A stretch of 64,000 nucleotides of DNA from Arenicola marina (GCA_964019135.1 OZ025263.1:29511639-29575638); one strand, 5' to 3'; shown: positions 22,531 through 34,584, counted from the first letter of the stretch. The notes: a model not told the origin generated them from the letters alone. Translations and numbers: made by a program.

Positions 22531-24406
22531 AAAATACGCTCGTAGGGGGCATTTCACCTTGAAAATCGGCTCGAACGGGAAATTCCTTTTACCTTGGACC
22601 CACTCGGTTTATTACTTTCCCCGGCAAACTCGGCCTATGAACGCACATTTTCAGAGTCCCGCGACCGAATTTGGTGGTGCAAAAGGGGGTGGGGGGGGGG
22701 TGCTTGACTGCGAACCCCCCATCAAAACCCGGCAATAAGCACCCCCCCCCCCCGCCCGTCCCCGGGGATACTGCATAGCCGATACGCCAGTGTAGCTACT
22801 TATTCTCGTAGTCGCATTCCCGTATTGATTGCATGATTCCCCTAATTTAGAATAATGGAATGACAGTTCATGATAACCATAATGATTATTATGCGTGCGC
22901 TCAACGGTTCTGTTGAATATAGCAGGACCAAAAAAATTAAAGTTTTTAAGTTTCAGAATTCAACCTGTGCTCAACTGCATAGTTAGTTGTTAATTGGTCT
23001 TTTAATTGTGCATCTGATTCAACAGTTGAGAACTTTCACTGCATAGTTAGTTTTCAGTTGAATCTCAATCAGTTAGGTCTCGACTGAGAAATAAGTTGTT
23101 TTCTGTACGCCGAGGATATTATGTGTAGTTATATCATGCACATCATTGTATATGGAATACTCTGCTGATACCATGGTATAATTCTGGTGATACAATGATT
23201 TACCATAATATTTCACGGTAATATATGATACATACCGTACATGGTAGGGTATATATGGTTTACCATGATATACCATGGCAGGATATGGTTTATCATTGGT
23301 ACCATTGGTGAAGTTGTAACATTGTTGTAACAAGTTGTGGCTGATGTGCCTGCCTTTTGCCCTAATAGGGGACTCCTATAATTTGATTTGCTCTTTAACC
23401 ATGTTAACTTACAGCCCGGCTATTACCGTGGTCAACTATGGTACATCGCTGTGTAATGAATAATATATCATGGTACATAGCATATATTTTGGTAACCTAC
23501 CCTGGTATATCATGGCACATGATGGAAAAGCAGTATACTCCAAATCTACTTTGATATAGTGTGGTTATGCCAAATTACCCCATTGTATATTATGATCATG
23601 TCCGTCTACCATCATGAAATCAATACCAGGGTTGGTTGTATATTCAGGACGCTTTAACCATTTTTGGTCATATCGCGTCAATGAGAGTGGAGCCAAGTTA
23701 CCGGGGGTAACCTCCTACTCTATGCGTAAACGCACATGGGATCTTTATCCTGCGACCACAAAGACATGGCCACAGCGGGAATCGAACCTTCGATCCGCGT
23801 GCCATTAGGCTCTCAGGTGACCAGAGCACTCAATGCGAGCGCTCTAACCCATTAAAAATACCATGGTTAACTATGATATATCATGATATATCATGATGTA
23901 CCATAGTGTAACCTGGTATATCATAATATGCTATAGTATATCACGCCCTTCCAAGATCATACCATGGTATATCTTAACTTCATCATGATATTACCATGGT
24001 AAACTATGATATATCTTAGTATTCTGTGATATATCATAATATACCATGGTATATACCGTGGTATATCATAAGATGCTATGGCATATCACACCCTTCCATA
24101 ATACCATAATATATATCGGTCGATTATCATGAAATTACCATGATATGCCATGATATATCATGGTATTTTGTTCGTAAGGGATGGAATTACTGTAAAAAAT
24201 GATTTCTAGCCATAATATTGTGGTTATACTACAGTAACCAGATAGTAACTGTAGTAATATTATGCTCACTATAGTAATACTATAGTAGTCAGATAGTGAC
24301 TATAGTAATATTATGCTCACTATAGTTATACTATAGTACTCAGATAGTGACTATGGTAATATCATAGTAATATTGTGCTGACTATAGTAACACTATAGAT
24401 GCTGTA
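22531..24406. repeat. Tandem duplication, copy 2 (about 1.88 kb)
   Basis: Near-exact repeat of 20660-22529. The junction lies in a short A-run after GATGCTGTA. The offset is 1871 bp at the start and 1877 bp after the poly-C run, which is longer here. Sequence beyond 24406 continues the CTATAG array seen within the unit. Confidence 0.95.
23629..23852 (-). repeat. tRNA-derived SINE in duplication copy 2
   Basis: Second copy of the SINE at 21752-21975, differing at one or two bases (for example GGGGGTAACC against GAGGGTAACC). Confidence 0.8.
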
Positions 24407-24620
24407 GTGATATCATAGTAGTACTATGATAATAATAGTTCTACTATAGTACTCTGTAATTTCCAGACATAATATTGTAGTAATACTATAGTAGTCAGAC
24501 AGAGACTATGATCATATTATAGTAATATTATACTGACCATAGTATTACTATAGTAATATTGCATTAGTATTGTACTATTATGGTATACCTATAATATTAC
24601 TATAGTGAATTTTCTTAAGG
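24407..24620. repeat. CTATAG palindrome-rich minisatellite, right end
   Basis: The array of CTATAGTA-type words continues and closes with TATAGTGAATTTTCTTAAGG. Its complement resembles the start of the array at 17891, which suggests an inverted terminal repeat. Confidence 0.65.
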
Positions 24621-25130
24621 GTATAGGTCCGGGGGGTGTGACAAGTCCCATAACGAGCAAAAAGGCCACTGTTGTACCGCTAACACTTTCTCCGTCCCTT
24701 GTTGCGCATCGTCCCGAAACTAAGGCTCACCCGTCCGCCCCCTCACCCCCCACCCCACTCCACACACCCCCACCAGCTTCTCATGAAAATTCAATGTTGT
24801 TTGTACATCGCTGCAAAACGAGCGTATCGCGGTTTCATATCGGCAGATTGTGTGGGATTGAAACGTCAAATGTAACTGTTAGTTTGTTCCTAGCTATGTA
24901 GGATGTTTTGGGCAGTCGGACATTTTCGGCCCCAAAAACGTATGTTATTCCTATTCGTGGTGGATGCCTTTTATTTTCCTTATTTGCTCGACATTATCAA
25001 GTCGCTAATTAGAGCCTGACTAATGATTGCATGCCAATTACCCTCGTCGACATGCGCAATTAGGCTAGGTTGCGCCAAAGCAACTTTCAGATATCATTTA
25101 CAACACTCAATACCATCTGCAATCCTCATC
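24621..25130. other. Unassigned
   Basis: Mixed sequence with a C-rich patch near 24735-24775. No gene is recognised. Confidence 0.4.
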
Positions 25131-25139
25131 TGTCATATA

Positions 25140-25390
25140 CAAACCTCACATACCATCTGTAACCCTCACATACCATCTGTAACCCTCACATACCATCTGT
25201 AACCCTCACATACCATCTGTAACCCTCACATACCATCTGTAACCCTCACATACCATCTGTAACCCTCACATACCATCTGTAACCCTCACATACCATCTGT
25301 AACCCTCACATACCATCTGTAACCCTCACATACCATCTGTAACTCTCACATACCATCTGTAACCCTCACATACCATCTATAACCCGCAAT
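25140..25390. repeat. 20-bp satellite, about 12 copies
   Basis: Near-perfect tandem copies of AACCCTCACATACCATCTGT. Divergent versions continue on both sides from about 25100 to 25460. Non-coding. Confidence 0.95.
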
Positions 25391-25460
25391 TGTAACCTAC
25401 AATCCTCAGATATCATCAACAATCCTCAAATACAATATGTAACCCTCATGCATACATCTA

Positions 25461-28046
25461 CAACTCCTGGCGTTGTTATCAACAGATCAACCAACCTCAG
25501 ATATCATCCCTGAGTCTTAGATATCATGTACAGCCGTATCATCTAGAACCCACAGATACAATCGCCACCACTCATACTGCCTGGACAACGCCAGGATTTC
25601 ACCGCTTTCAGTCGCTATATGTTACCCACGATGTTCATAAGCAGTACGTAGTAGGACACACGTCACATTCAGCGTCGTACCACGAACTCAGGCACATGAA
25701 AGTAATATAATTCATAGAGTCTGCCACCTTCATTTGATGACCTTGAATTTAGTGTTTTACGGTTACTCTTGTCAGACCCGTATACAGTTCTATTGTAATA
25801 ATATATATTGATATAATACATATGATATATATGATATAATCGGGCAGTTTGCATTTCGCGTAGCCTCCAAGATGGCGGCGGTAACACCACGCGATATAGC
25901 ATGAACGACATCCATCATTCCCTAATTGTATTCCGCCGCCTATGGATATCCGCAATAACTGCCAATTACCATGCTTATATACAACGGGGGTGCTGCAGCT
26001 CTCCATGCATAAATCGATGTAATATGAAGGTCGGGGAGCAAGACTGCCGCAGCACACACGCGGACCAGGGAGACGCAGAAAAAAGTCTAGCATGGTTATT
26101 GCATATTTCCGAAAAAATATTTGATGCACAATATAATACCCAGCACAAAATACCCAGCAAGTGAATTGAGCCACTCGGTTGCAGCATCTTGGAACCCCTC
26201 ATATCATCGACCTGTCACCGAATTTTCTAATTTTGAACCATGAACGCATGATCTCTCAACCTGTCTGTGTATTGGTCACATGACCATCAAGGAACTGTGA
26301 CGTCAGCACAAGTTCTATCGGCACCGGTACCGTTGTACGGGTGCCGCCGAACGTGCACCGGAAACGGAATAATAAGGAACAGGAAAAACGGAGCACGAAC
26401 TTTAAACGAGTAACGTTTTGCGTATATGATGTCTCTTCACGTCCGTTAGCATGGGTGGAAATGTATTACCAGTTCAGATAACTACACATTCATATTTTTG
26501 TGGTTTAAAATATCATAAATATTAAGCTTACATGTAAGCAACTGCCCAGCCTTTTCTCTTACTCAAACCTACATCATATGTGCCAAAAACACGGATTTGC
26601 TTGTCGAGCTGCATGTGGTGCTGACCAGATGCAAAAAACGGAATATGCGAGAGGCACCGAAGGCTTGGGATCCACTGACAATGCATGTATACCATAGAAC
26701 AACATTTTCTTGAGCGAGAGTGACATTAGCGTCGATACGCGCCAAGGGACAAGTGACAATTGTGCACTCGGTGACAGCCTATTGGGGTACGGCACCAGAT
26801 ACCTAACAGGTCGATGCACGGATACATTAAGGCGTCATGCAATATCCCCTATGACGTCACGTAACCAAGGTAACTGGGACCGGCGTAAGGAAAAATGCCG
26901 CAAAACAAAACTGCGCGCGCAAGTTTTGTGGCCACGCCAGTACATGTGGGCCTGATTTAGAGCCGCTCATGTTCTGATGATTCACGATGAAGAACTTACA
27001 TTACACTTACACCCAAGTACTCCCCCTTAATGGACTCCAACCACCAGTTTGCACAGCTGTACACTTGCATTTGTCTGCTGACATACCGTATGCTGGTTAT
27101 GAGTAATAAGCTAAACGAGATACTGATTAAAATCGGTCAAATGAAGAAGAATATCCTGTTCCTGATATGAATATGAGCAGTCTTCGCTTTTTTGCATCCG
27201 TGATATTATTGCTCGATACAGTAATTAAACATACTGCGCTATTACTATGAAAATACCCCAAATCCCCGACCACATGATTGGCGTACCGGTGTCGTGGGGG
27301 GCTTTTCTGTATGGCGTGTGGTAATGGCGTGTTGTGGCGTGTGCACTTGCCATTTTGTAATAGGGTTACAAAGCATAAGGAAATTCATTACGTACAGCCA
27401 ACTCATAGACCGATCCAGACTGTCAATCATTTACTGACGTCACTGTTGCTTTTATCCAATCATGTGGTACAACAGGGTCTTCCTCGTGCGTTAGGTCGGA
27501 CAACAAGTCGGATAAACAAAGCAGCATGTCACTTTGTTGTCAATTTGAGAGGTGAGTACTTCTCACTTGTACCTACCATCAGCTAGGATTGTCAATTTCA
27601 TATTCACGAGTAAGGAAAGAGGACTCATGCGTGGGCGGGGCTTAGTGTCGGGGCTTAGATCGGTCTATTACGGTGTCACGATTCAAGAAAGAAAAAAAAT
27701 GTTCGTTGCGTGTTTCTCGGTAGAACCGTTGTACTTTCATTTATAATTTACAAAGAATGATTGCCTTGGCTTCATTTTCTCTCCCATTGAATCGCCCATT
27801 TGCCTTACGGCTACGGAGGCTTTGACTGACGAGTCTTGTGAGTAACATTCATTGGTTTGTACATCATTGATGAGTGCTGCGTCGTCAGCGATGTCCATAA
27901 TCCTGTAGGGGGGGGGGGGGCGGGGGGGGTAGGGGGGGGGTGGCAGGTGAAGTTAAAGGTCTGATTCATACGGACGTGGTAGGCACAGTCTGGCCCTGGT
28001 TAAATGGTGATATACTACCTTAAGCTCTGTCCACCTACAGCGTAGC
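25461..28046. other. Unassigned mixed sequence
   Basis: No gene is recognised. AAGATGGCGGCGG at 25868 resembles a promoter-proximal YY1/start motif, but its frame closes after ten codons. TGACGTCA-like sites occur (26297, 26853, 27436). A strong poly-G run lies at 27907-27940. Confidence 0.35.
27907..27942 (+). other. Poly-G tract, possible G-quadruplex
   Basis: Long G-runs separated by single C and TA, enough for several G-quadruplex registers on the plus strand. Poly-G/poly-C runs of ten or more are common across the window. Confidence 0.7.
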
Positions 28047-28054
28047 GTGCGTGC

Positions 28055-28245
28055 GACACAAACCAGCGGGCACACGACGTCGGTATGTAAGTCATATCGA
28101 CGTCGTACTTTCATCGCGACGTCGTACGATCAAATTACAACCATCAGGCGACGTCGGAGATACGACGCCAATCTGACTGTCAGAGTACGACGTCAATCTG
28201 ACTGTCAGGGTACGACGTCACAAAGACGTCGTAATGACGTCAGCC
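28055..28245. repeat. GACGTC palindrome-rich repeat, left-end type
   Basis: Begins CCAGCGGGCACACGACGTCG and contains about ten GACGTC or close variants. Its start is the inverse of the end of the GACGTC-rich block at 35425-35725 (GTCGGTGTGCCCGCTGGGA), so both are likely ends of one transposon family. Confidence 0.7.
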
Positions 28246-28297
28246 TAAACACAGTCAAAGTTTTTATTCATAGGATTATTATACACGTCCTGCTAAA

Positions 28298-28373
28298 GAA
28301 GGTTCGAGCCGACTTTCGGGGTGAAACGCCCCTTACGAACATATTTTGGCGGTCAAGTAGGGGTGGCTTTACC
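28298..28373 (-). repeat. Dispersed G-rich repeat end, inverted copy
   Basis: GTTCGAGCCGACTTTCGGGG through CATATTTTGGCGG is the reverse complement of 20640-20712 with scattered changes. It abuts the left arm of the long inverted repeat. Confidence 0.75.
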
Positions 28374-28718
28374 GCGCTCAGATCTGCTGACAGAACCCCC
28401 GAAGTAAATAAACAACGCCCCCCTCTCAGGCACCGCCTATAATGGAAGGAAAGGTACCGCTCTTGGTTTGCAGCGCCACAGACAGGCCCTAGCGTCGCAC
28501 ACACGACATTCACAACGCATCTATCACCTCAAATCAACTCCATAGAAGTTTAACTCTTGCCACATCTACTTTTTGATGCCTGACATGTCCACAACTTAGC
28601 ACAAATCGGACATTTTCCCAACAACGTGCAAAACAACAATACACTCGGACAGATCCCTCGACCACTTTCGCCAGAAACGTGCCAGTGCGCAACTCAGAGC
28701 GAGCATTCCGGTGACGTC
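28374..28718 (+). repeat. Left arm of long inverted repeat
   Basis: About 345 bp. Landmarks are CTCAGGCACCGCCTATAATG, GGTACCGCTCTTGGTTTGCA and CCACTTTCGCCAGAAACGTG, all found as complements in the right arm. Confidence 0.9.
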
Positions 28719-29368
28719 TTTACTTCCGGCCTGTGCAGAAGGCGTGTGATTGGCTGTGACTTATTTCTGGCGGGGGCATTTGAACAGTTTAAATTTTACG
28801 CAGGCAAATCCACATAAATCTGACTTCTAACGCTGTTGTACAATGTCTTCATTCGAAAAAATTACGTATCGATATGCGTCTTTGCAAGTTTCCTCCCTAT
28901 TTATGTTCTTAAATAAGATAATCGATATTATTTCAGTTCATCTGACAGCTTTCACCGTAAAGAGTATAAGGGGGGCCACTTCTTCGATCAAGTCTCGGTA
29001 TTCTCTTACACGTTACGCCGTGCGTCGTGGCACTGAAATAATTTAGTTACACTTTATACTACACATGCAGTTGGTATGCATGATACCAATGCTTATTTAA
29101 TATGACCGCACTATTGCATATAAATTTACATACTAAAGTGAAGCAATTAAAGCAATATAAATATTTCAATCATACTTCCACATGTATGGTGAAATCGCTT
29201 GATTAGCAGTTTCCCAGAATATCCCAAATATATTTATATCATTGAAATTTCATCAACGAAGATTACATCTGTCTCAAGTATTCTGTGCCTGGCAGCCCTG
29301 AACTCTTTATCGTCTTACACCAAGTCCCATATCCCGGCATCACTATATCTGCGATAATTAGGAGGGTA

Positions 29369-29676
29369 TTAGCCAGATACGCCGGGCACTTTTGGAGGGG
29401 AGTTTCGAGTTTTCCGACGGCGGGCACTCAGGTGCTGTTTAGCCGCTCCAAAATAATGCCACTCGATGCCGTCACAGCCACTGTCTTTCCTCCTTGTTCT
29501 TGAAGACGACGTACAGCTTGCCGCAAATAGAATGTCGTGCCTATCCCTGCTTGGGGGGTAATACATACATTATGGCTGCCTAAAATTAGGTCCAGCGCGG
29601 TTTCCATTTGTTCCATTATTCGATTTGCCATGCATGACTTGTTGATGTTTACATCTTTTATTAAATACCCAGACAC
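29369..29676 (-). pseudogene. PIF1-like helicase N-terminal fragment
   Basis: The minus-strand frame 29676-29428 contains ALDLILGSHNVCITPQAGIG, followed by LRQAVRRLQEQGGKTVAVTA and SSGIILERLNST. That is the start of a PIF1/RRM3-type superfamily 1 helicase: the Walker A loop, then motif Ia (TASTGIAA-like). The Walker A lysine is replaced (AGIGTTF where GTGKS/T is usual) and the frame stops after the next motif, so only about 60 residues of a several-hundred-residue protein remain. It cannot hydrolyse ATP. Such helicases occur as host genes and in Helitrons; I see no Rep domain here. Confidence 0.7.
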
Positions 29677-29989
29677 GTGATCAGAGGAGTTCCAATAAAA
29701 TATATAGGTCGTGGGTATTTATTTACGTTATGGCTTCTTCGTGTAAGTTTGTATAGTGTGCACGTTTCCACAACGGCCCTATACCAAGCAGCAAAAACAA
29801 CCTTTGACATCAGGCCATCAACTGTTTGTGCCTACAAATTAAAAAAAAAATGGGACGAAAACACTTAAACTGTTTGTACCAAAAATCCAATTCGAGATCT
29901 CTACAAATATTTAAATTTTATGAACCACACCCCTGTTTGCGAAGATGGGGGTGTAGCCCCCCTAACCCAATGTGTGACACGATTTCAGT

Positions 29990-30350
29990 GACGTCACCGG
30001 AATGCTCACTCTGAGTTGCGCACTGGCACGTTTCTGGCGAAAGTGGTCGAGGGATCTGTCCGAGTGTGTTGTTGTTTTGCAAGTTGTTGGGAAAATGTCC
30101 GATTTGTGCTAAGTTGTGGACATGTCAGGCATCAGAAAGTAGATGTGGTAAGAGTTAAACTTCTATGGAGTTGATTTGAGGTGATAAATGCGTTGTGAAT
30201 GTCGTGTGTGGGTCTCCAGGGCCAGTTGGAGCGAGGGTCTGTCTGTGGCGCTGCAAACCAAGAGCGGTACCTTTCTTTCTATTATAAGCGGTGCCTGAGA
30301 GGGGGGCGTTGTTTATTTATTTCGGGGGTTCTTTCAGCAGATCTGAGCGC
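29990..30350 (-). repeat. Right arm of long inverted repeat
   Basis: About 361 bp, the reverse complement of the left arm, with a short insertion near 30210-30230. Outside it the sequence changes to CTCAG-rich repeats. Confidence 0.9.
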
Positions 30351-30432
30351 CTGTGATCTGGTCCATCTCAGCCTCAGCCAGGCTCAGGCATCTCAGCCTC
30401 ACTGGCACTGCCCTCAGGCTCAGGGCCATCTG

Positions 30433-30531
30433 TAGCCTGAATGTTCAGACGTTACAGTTTGACAGTCTGATGCTTACTGTAACAGTCACAAGAACAAGTG
30501 TCAAGACTGTACCGTCTGAACATTCAGGCTA
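30433..30531. mobile_element. 99-bp MITE with 9-bp target duplication (MULE-like)
   Basis: Perfect 19-bp terminal inverted repeats TAGCCTGAATGTTCAGACG (30433-30451) and complement (30513-30531), extending imperfectly to about 33 bp. It is flanked by an exact 9-bp direct repeat GGCCATCTG (30424-30432 and 30532-30540). A 9-bp duplication is characteristic of Mutator-like elements. There is no coding capacity, so it would depend on a transposase made elsewhere. Confidence 0.9.
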
Positions 30532-30634
30532 GGCCATCTGATGATCTGGTCACAGGCGCCGCAGATCACAGGCATAGTAAATCAGTGGAGGGTGGAGGGG
30601 GGGGGGGGAGGGGGCCCCACAACGCCGCCGCCCC

Positions 30635-30760
30635 CCCCCCCCCACGCCTGTGTCAGTCGATCTGCACCTCGACCGTTTCGCAGTTTGGCCGTTCTGCATG
30701 GCATTCCCGCAGATGTGCACCTGTGATCTGGTACACAGGCGCTCAGATCAGTTGATACGT
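30635..30760. repeat. Dispersed repeat shared with 20085-20232
   Basis: Contains GCCTGTGTCAGTCGATCTGC, the complement of the element near 20100, followed by GATCTG/CAGATC words that also occur at 30350-30360 and 30540-30575. Confidence 0.5.
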
Positions 30761-30794
30761 ATGGGGCGCCAAGTGTAACCCCCTTCATTTCGTC

Positions 30795-31095
30795 CAAAAA
30801 AGTCCATTTTGTAGACACAAAATGTATTCTGTACATACAAAAGGTATTCTGTGGAGACAAAAGTTATTCTGTGGAGACAAAATGCATTCTGTCGAGACAA
30901 AATGCATTCTGTCGAGACAAAATGCATTCTGTCGAGACAAAATGCTCTGTCGAGACAAAATGCATTCTGTGGAGACAAAATCCATTCTGTCGAGACAAAA
31001 TGCATTTTGTGGAGACAAAATCCATTCTGTCGAGACAAAATAAACTTTTGTAGACAGAAGTTGATTTTGTGTAACAGAAGTTCATTTTGTCTGGT
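30795..31095. repeat. 20-bp satellite, about 14 copies
   Basis: Tandem copies of TTCTGTCGAGACAAAATGCA with variants (GTGGAGAC, TAGAC). The repeat creates long overlapping open frames on both strands that are artefacts. Confidence 0.95.
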
Positions 31096-31265
31096 GACTT
31101 CTACAAGGCGGAAAAACCAAACGACAAACGGAATGTTTGTGGCTAGTGATTCTAAATACTGAAAACATTATAACTGTCGATAAACTTTCTGATCCTTCAT
31201 GCCATCTTGAGTGATGATTTCCTACTCATCAGAACACGTTTGTAATTTGTATTGAAGGTTATCCT

Positions 31266-31505
31266 AATTACTTTACATAACACCATAATGAGGTAATCGA
31301 GACACACAGTATATGACATGGCGGTAAATAGCCTAGAAAAATCATTCTCAAACAAGGATTATATTTTCTTCAACTTGTAAAAATAACTTGCATACCTTCA
31401 TGAATGTAGCACAGAGTGTCAGTGTCAACGGCACATAGGGGATTCTTAATATAACCAGATTTGTGTTGGTCTCTTTTCTAATGTGTCCATTATGCTAATA
31501 ATAAC
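31266..31505 (+). repeat. Direct repeat, copy 1 (about 240 bp)
   Basis: CTTTACATAACACCATAATG through TCTTTTCTAATGTGTCCAT recurs at 32707-32935 with scattered substitutions and a short deletion. It includes CGGCACATAGGGGATTCTT, which also occurs alone at 31999. Non-coding. Confidence 0.8.
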
Positions 31506-32706
31506 TTTGATGAGCCTTTACGGGACACGTGAGTCGATTTTAGTGCAATTATTCCTATTATCGCTCACAGGCACTTCCGGCCGCGTTGTACCAGGACAGG
31601 CCATGCTACACATACATATATATACCGTCACAACGTCCGTGTGTGAAACGGCAGGGACATACAAATTATGGTTTAACCGGGACTGATATAATGTTCGAGT
31701 ATAGATTATTTTAATGACGTTTTATACTCGGGACTAATCTGGTCAAATGTTCGTAGTGTTTCAAGAAAATAATATAGATAGAAATATAGGACATGCAGTT
31801 ATAAAAAAGCAATAGATACTCAAAAGATATGAAGACAATTTAGGCAAAATGGGCTATTGATTTCAATATTGGTAGGTACTATAGGGCAACAAACTTAAAC
31901 CAAGATAATTAGTCTAAACATGGAAAATTCAGTGGCTCAGAATCAGCTAGGCTATATTCACTTATGTATTGAGAATTATTAACAATAATATTTCCAACGG
32001 CACATAGGGGATTCTTGAACGTGAACTGTTTAACGTTCAGTAAACTTAGAGTGCATTCATCATAAATTGCTTAGGTCAATATACATCTACCACATGCATT
32101 TTATTTTTTTAAAGAAAGTGTATTTGAATTTCAAAATGATTCAAATTCTTAGATTCAACATTTCTTTAGTATATAACTTTATCACTTTAATTTCAAACAT
32201 CCTGATGAACTTACAAAGCTACATATAAATATACAATCGCTAAGTGTGAAATCAGAAAATAACAAAGCAGGTAATGTGAACAGGATACTTTATTGATACA
32301 TATGGCCTTATTGTACAATAACTACAAAGTTAAATCATAAAAATGAATAGATATTATAGCAATATTATTCGAATAGATTGGCACATAACTGTCTGCTATG
32401 TTTGAGATATACCGGTAATTTGACAAGTTTGGCTGAATAACATTACATTATATTTATGCTATATTTTCCAAATACATTGCCTCTAGCTAGTTAAAGCATA
32501 ATTGTGCACAGGATTAGAAAAAGTAACATTGCCATCAACAAATTACTAAGTTATGCATAAAAAAAGACACTTTCTTAAAAAGTAAAATATGAAAATACTG
32601 GTCTACCTAGGGATACAACCACAGAATGCTATAACTTTTGTTGTTGTTCATAGGATTACTGGTATTTGCCATGGACAATTTAGCACATACAAACAATTAA
32701 AAATTG
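31506..32706. other. AT-rich spacer between direct repeats
   Basis: No gene, motif or further repeat is recognised apart from the short shared word at 31999. Confidence 0.4.
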
Positions 32707-32935
32707 CTTTACATAACACCACAATGAGGTGATCGAGACACACAGGATACGACATGGCGATAAATAGCACAGAGAAATCATTTTTAAACAAGGATTACGG
32801 TATATGTTCTTCAACTTGTATATATAACTTGCATACCTTCATGAATGTAGCACAGGGCACACTTAATACTACCAGATTTTTGTTTGTCTCTTTTCTAATG
32901 TGTCCATGGTGCTAATAATTTTTTTTAGTAATAAT
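32707..32935 (+). repeat. Direct repeat, copy 2
   Basis: Same sequence and orientation as 31266-31505, lacking the AGTGTCAACGGCACATAGGG portion. Confidence 0.8.
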
Positions 32936-34584
32936 ACTAACAACTAATCACACTTTGTGAGTGCAATCCATCCAAGGAATCCATGTATAGACAATTGTGC
33001 ACTTTGTTACCTTTGGGACACAGGTCCCATTATCCATGATTAAATTGTCAATGTGTGGTAGTACTTTGATAATGAATGCTCTAATGATAAACAAGGTTTG
33101 GCAACATGTAACAGCTCCGATGCAAGACTGGCAGTTTGAAAATATCATATTACTTTGCTGGAAGTGAGACAATCAAAGCATAAAGTGGCTAAAAAATGCA
33201 AATGCAAATACCTGCACACAATATGTCATGTAACCTAGATATATTAAACCTGGGAAAATGTTCTTTTCACAATGCTTTAATAATTAATCATAATAGTATA
33301 GCATTGGATATTTACATATCTACATACCAAAGGATTAGAATTGAAAAAAAAGCAGCAGACTCTATAGATGCTCTAGATGACTCTTGGTTTACACAGAATT
33401 ATTTTTTCATTTCGGAAATCTGTTTTTAACCCAAAAGTTGTATTGCATTTATGAAGCCTGGCTAATACTAGTAATAACAAAAACAGCAATAGTCATACAA
33501 ATTCATTATTTATACAGGTGAATAACTCTCTCAATTTTGGAATTACTATCCTCAAAGTACACAATCTTTGCCTCAGAAACAAATTATGAAGGGGGTAATA
33601 TAATTTCTGCACAGATTTTATTTCTTATTTTTTAATTCTATGGCTTAGTCAACTATAGCAAGTAAGAAATCTATTCTTACCGGTATAACCTGATATGTAT
33701 AGGTATATTTAAGACCTGATTAATCCATAGATATATTTAAGACATGATGCACCGGTGGAACTTATATAGATCTATGGCTCAAGTGTAGGTATTTATAAAA
33801 ATCAGCGGATGAGACCTATACACTGGTGCTACTTATACCCCAGAAGTCACAGCAATCTATAGATCAATATACAGTGACCCTACTTCTCTAGCAGCTGTTA
33901 TAGTCTGCAGACACTTTATTTTGGGGATGGCTACGCCACTGAAGCCTAAGTACAAATTTGTTTATGCTTTTATTTAAGTTTAATAGTTGCCAACATGATC
34001 CTATCATAACATTATTGGTAAAGCAGTGGACTGCAGCATTTTGACTTTTTGACAGTTAACAAATAGCGAAATGCTGTCCAGAGGCTGAAATGATGAAAAT
34101 TTTATTTTTTGTTTACTTGAACTTTGACAGAAGAAAACTAGCCCCCCCCCCCCCCCACCTCTCCTGCTACACAGCTACAACTAGTATAAGCAATAAGTAT
34201 AAGTTCCTGCCACTGATGCTCCGGTGGCTAGTTTTCATGTCAAAGTAATGTAAGTTTTGATTTTACCAGAGACTGGACAGTCTGTTTGTAACCTGTTGAA
34301 TGGTAAAAAAAAAGTCTGATCTACGCTAGGGTCAGCCTATATTCTCTCCTATTATCGCTCCTTTTCCTGTACGCGGATAACACTTTACAAATAGCTATAA
34401 AAGAGAGAAGATATGATAATCGCTTAAATTCCACATCACTATACACATTACACGTGTCATGGAGTCAAACAGACGTATATAAAAGAAGACACGATAACAT
34501 TTGACAGAGTGTGAGCGGTTTGAAAATCTGAAGCAGTGAAGCGGCCGTGCACTCTTCCAAACCACACGACCATGAGCATGTTCA
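32936..34584. other. AT-rich, no gene recognised
   Basis: Short frames only. A poly-C run lies at 34142-34157. Confidence 0.4.

Larger units (their letters stand above)
28374..30350. mobile_element. Long-inverted-repeat element enclosing a helicase fragment
   Basis: The left arm 28374-28718 and right arm 29990-30350 are long inverted repeats, starting GCGCTCAGATCTGCTGA outside and meeting at GGTGACGTC inside. Long stretches match exactly, with small indels. Between the arms lie 1.27 kb containing a PIF1-like helicase fragment on the minus strand and AT-rich DNA. The architecture is that of a foldback-type transposon or of an inverted duplication. No target duplication was identified. Confidence 0.8.

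Noticed and set aside
25140..25390. CRISPR-like array
   Set aside because: The 20-bp copies are directly adjacent with no unique spacers, and the setting is eukaryotic. It is a plain satellite. The same holds for the arrays at 30.8, 44.2, 54.7 and 63.2 kb.
25871..25903. ATGGCGGCG start-like site after AAGATGGCGGCGG
   Set aside because: The frame stops after ten codons and no donor splice site gives a convincing exon.
30748..31162. Several overlapping 60-100 codon frames
   Set aside because: They come from the 20-bp TTCTGTCGAGACAAAATGCA satellite.
31266..32935. LTR pair of a second retrotransposon
   Set aside because: There are no TG/CA ends, no primer site or polypurine tract, no coding and no target duplication. 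It is kept only as a direct repeat.
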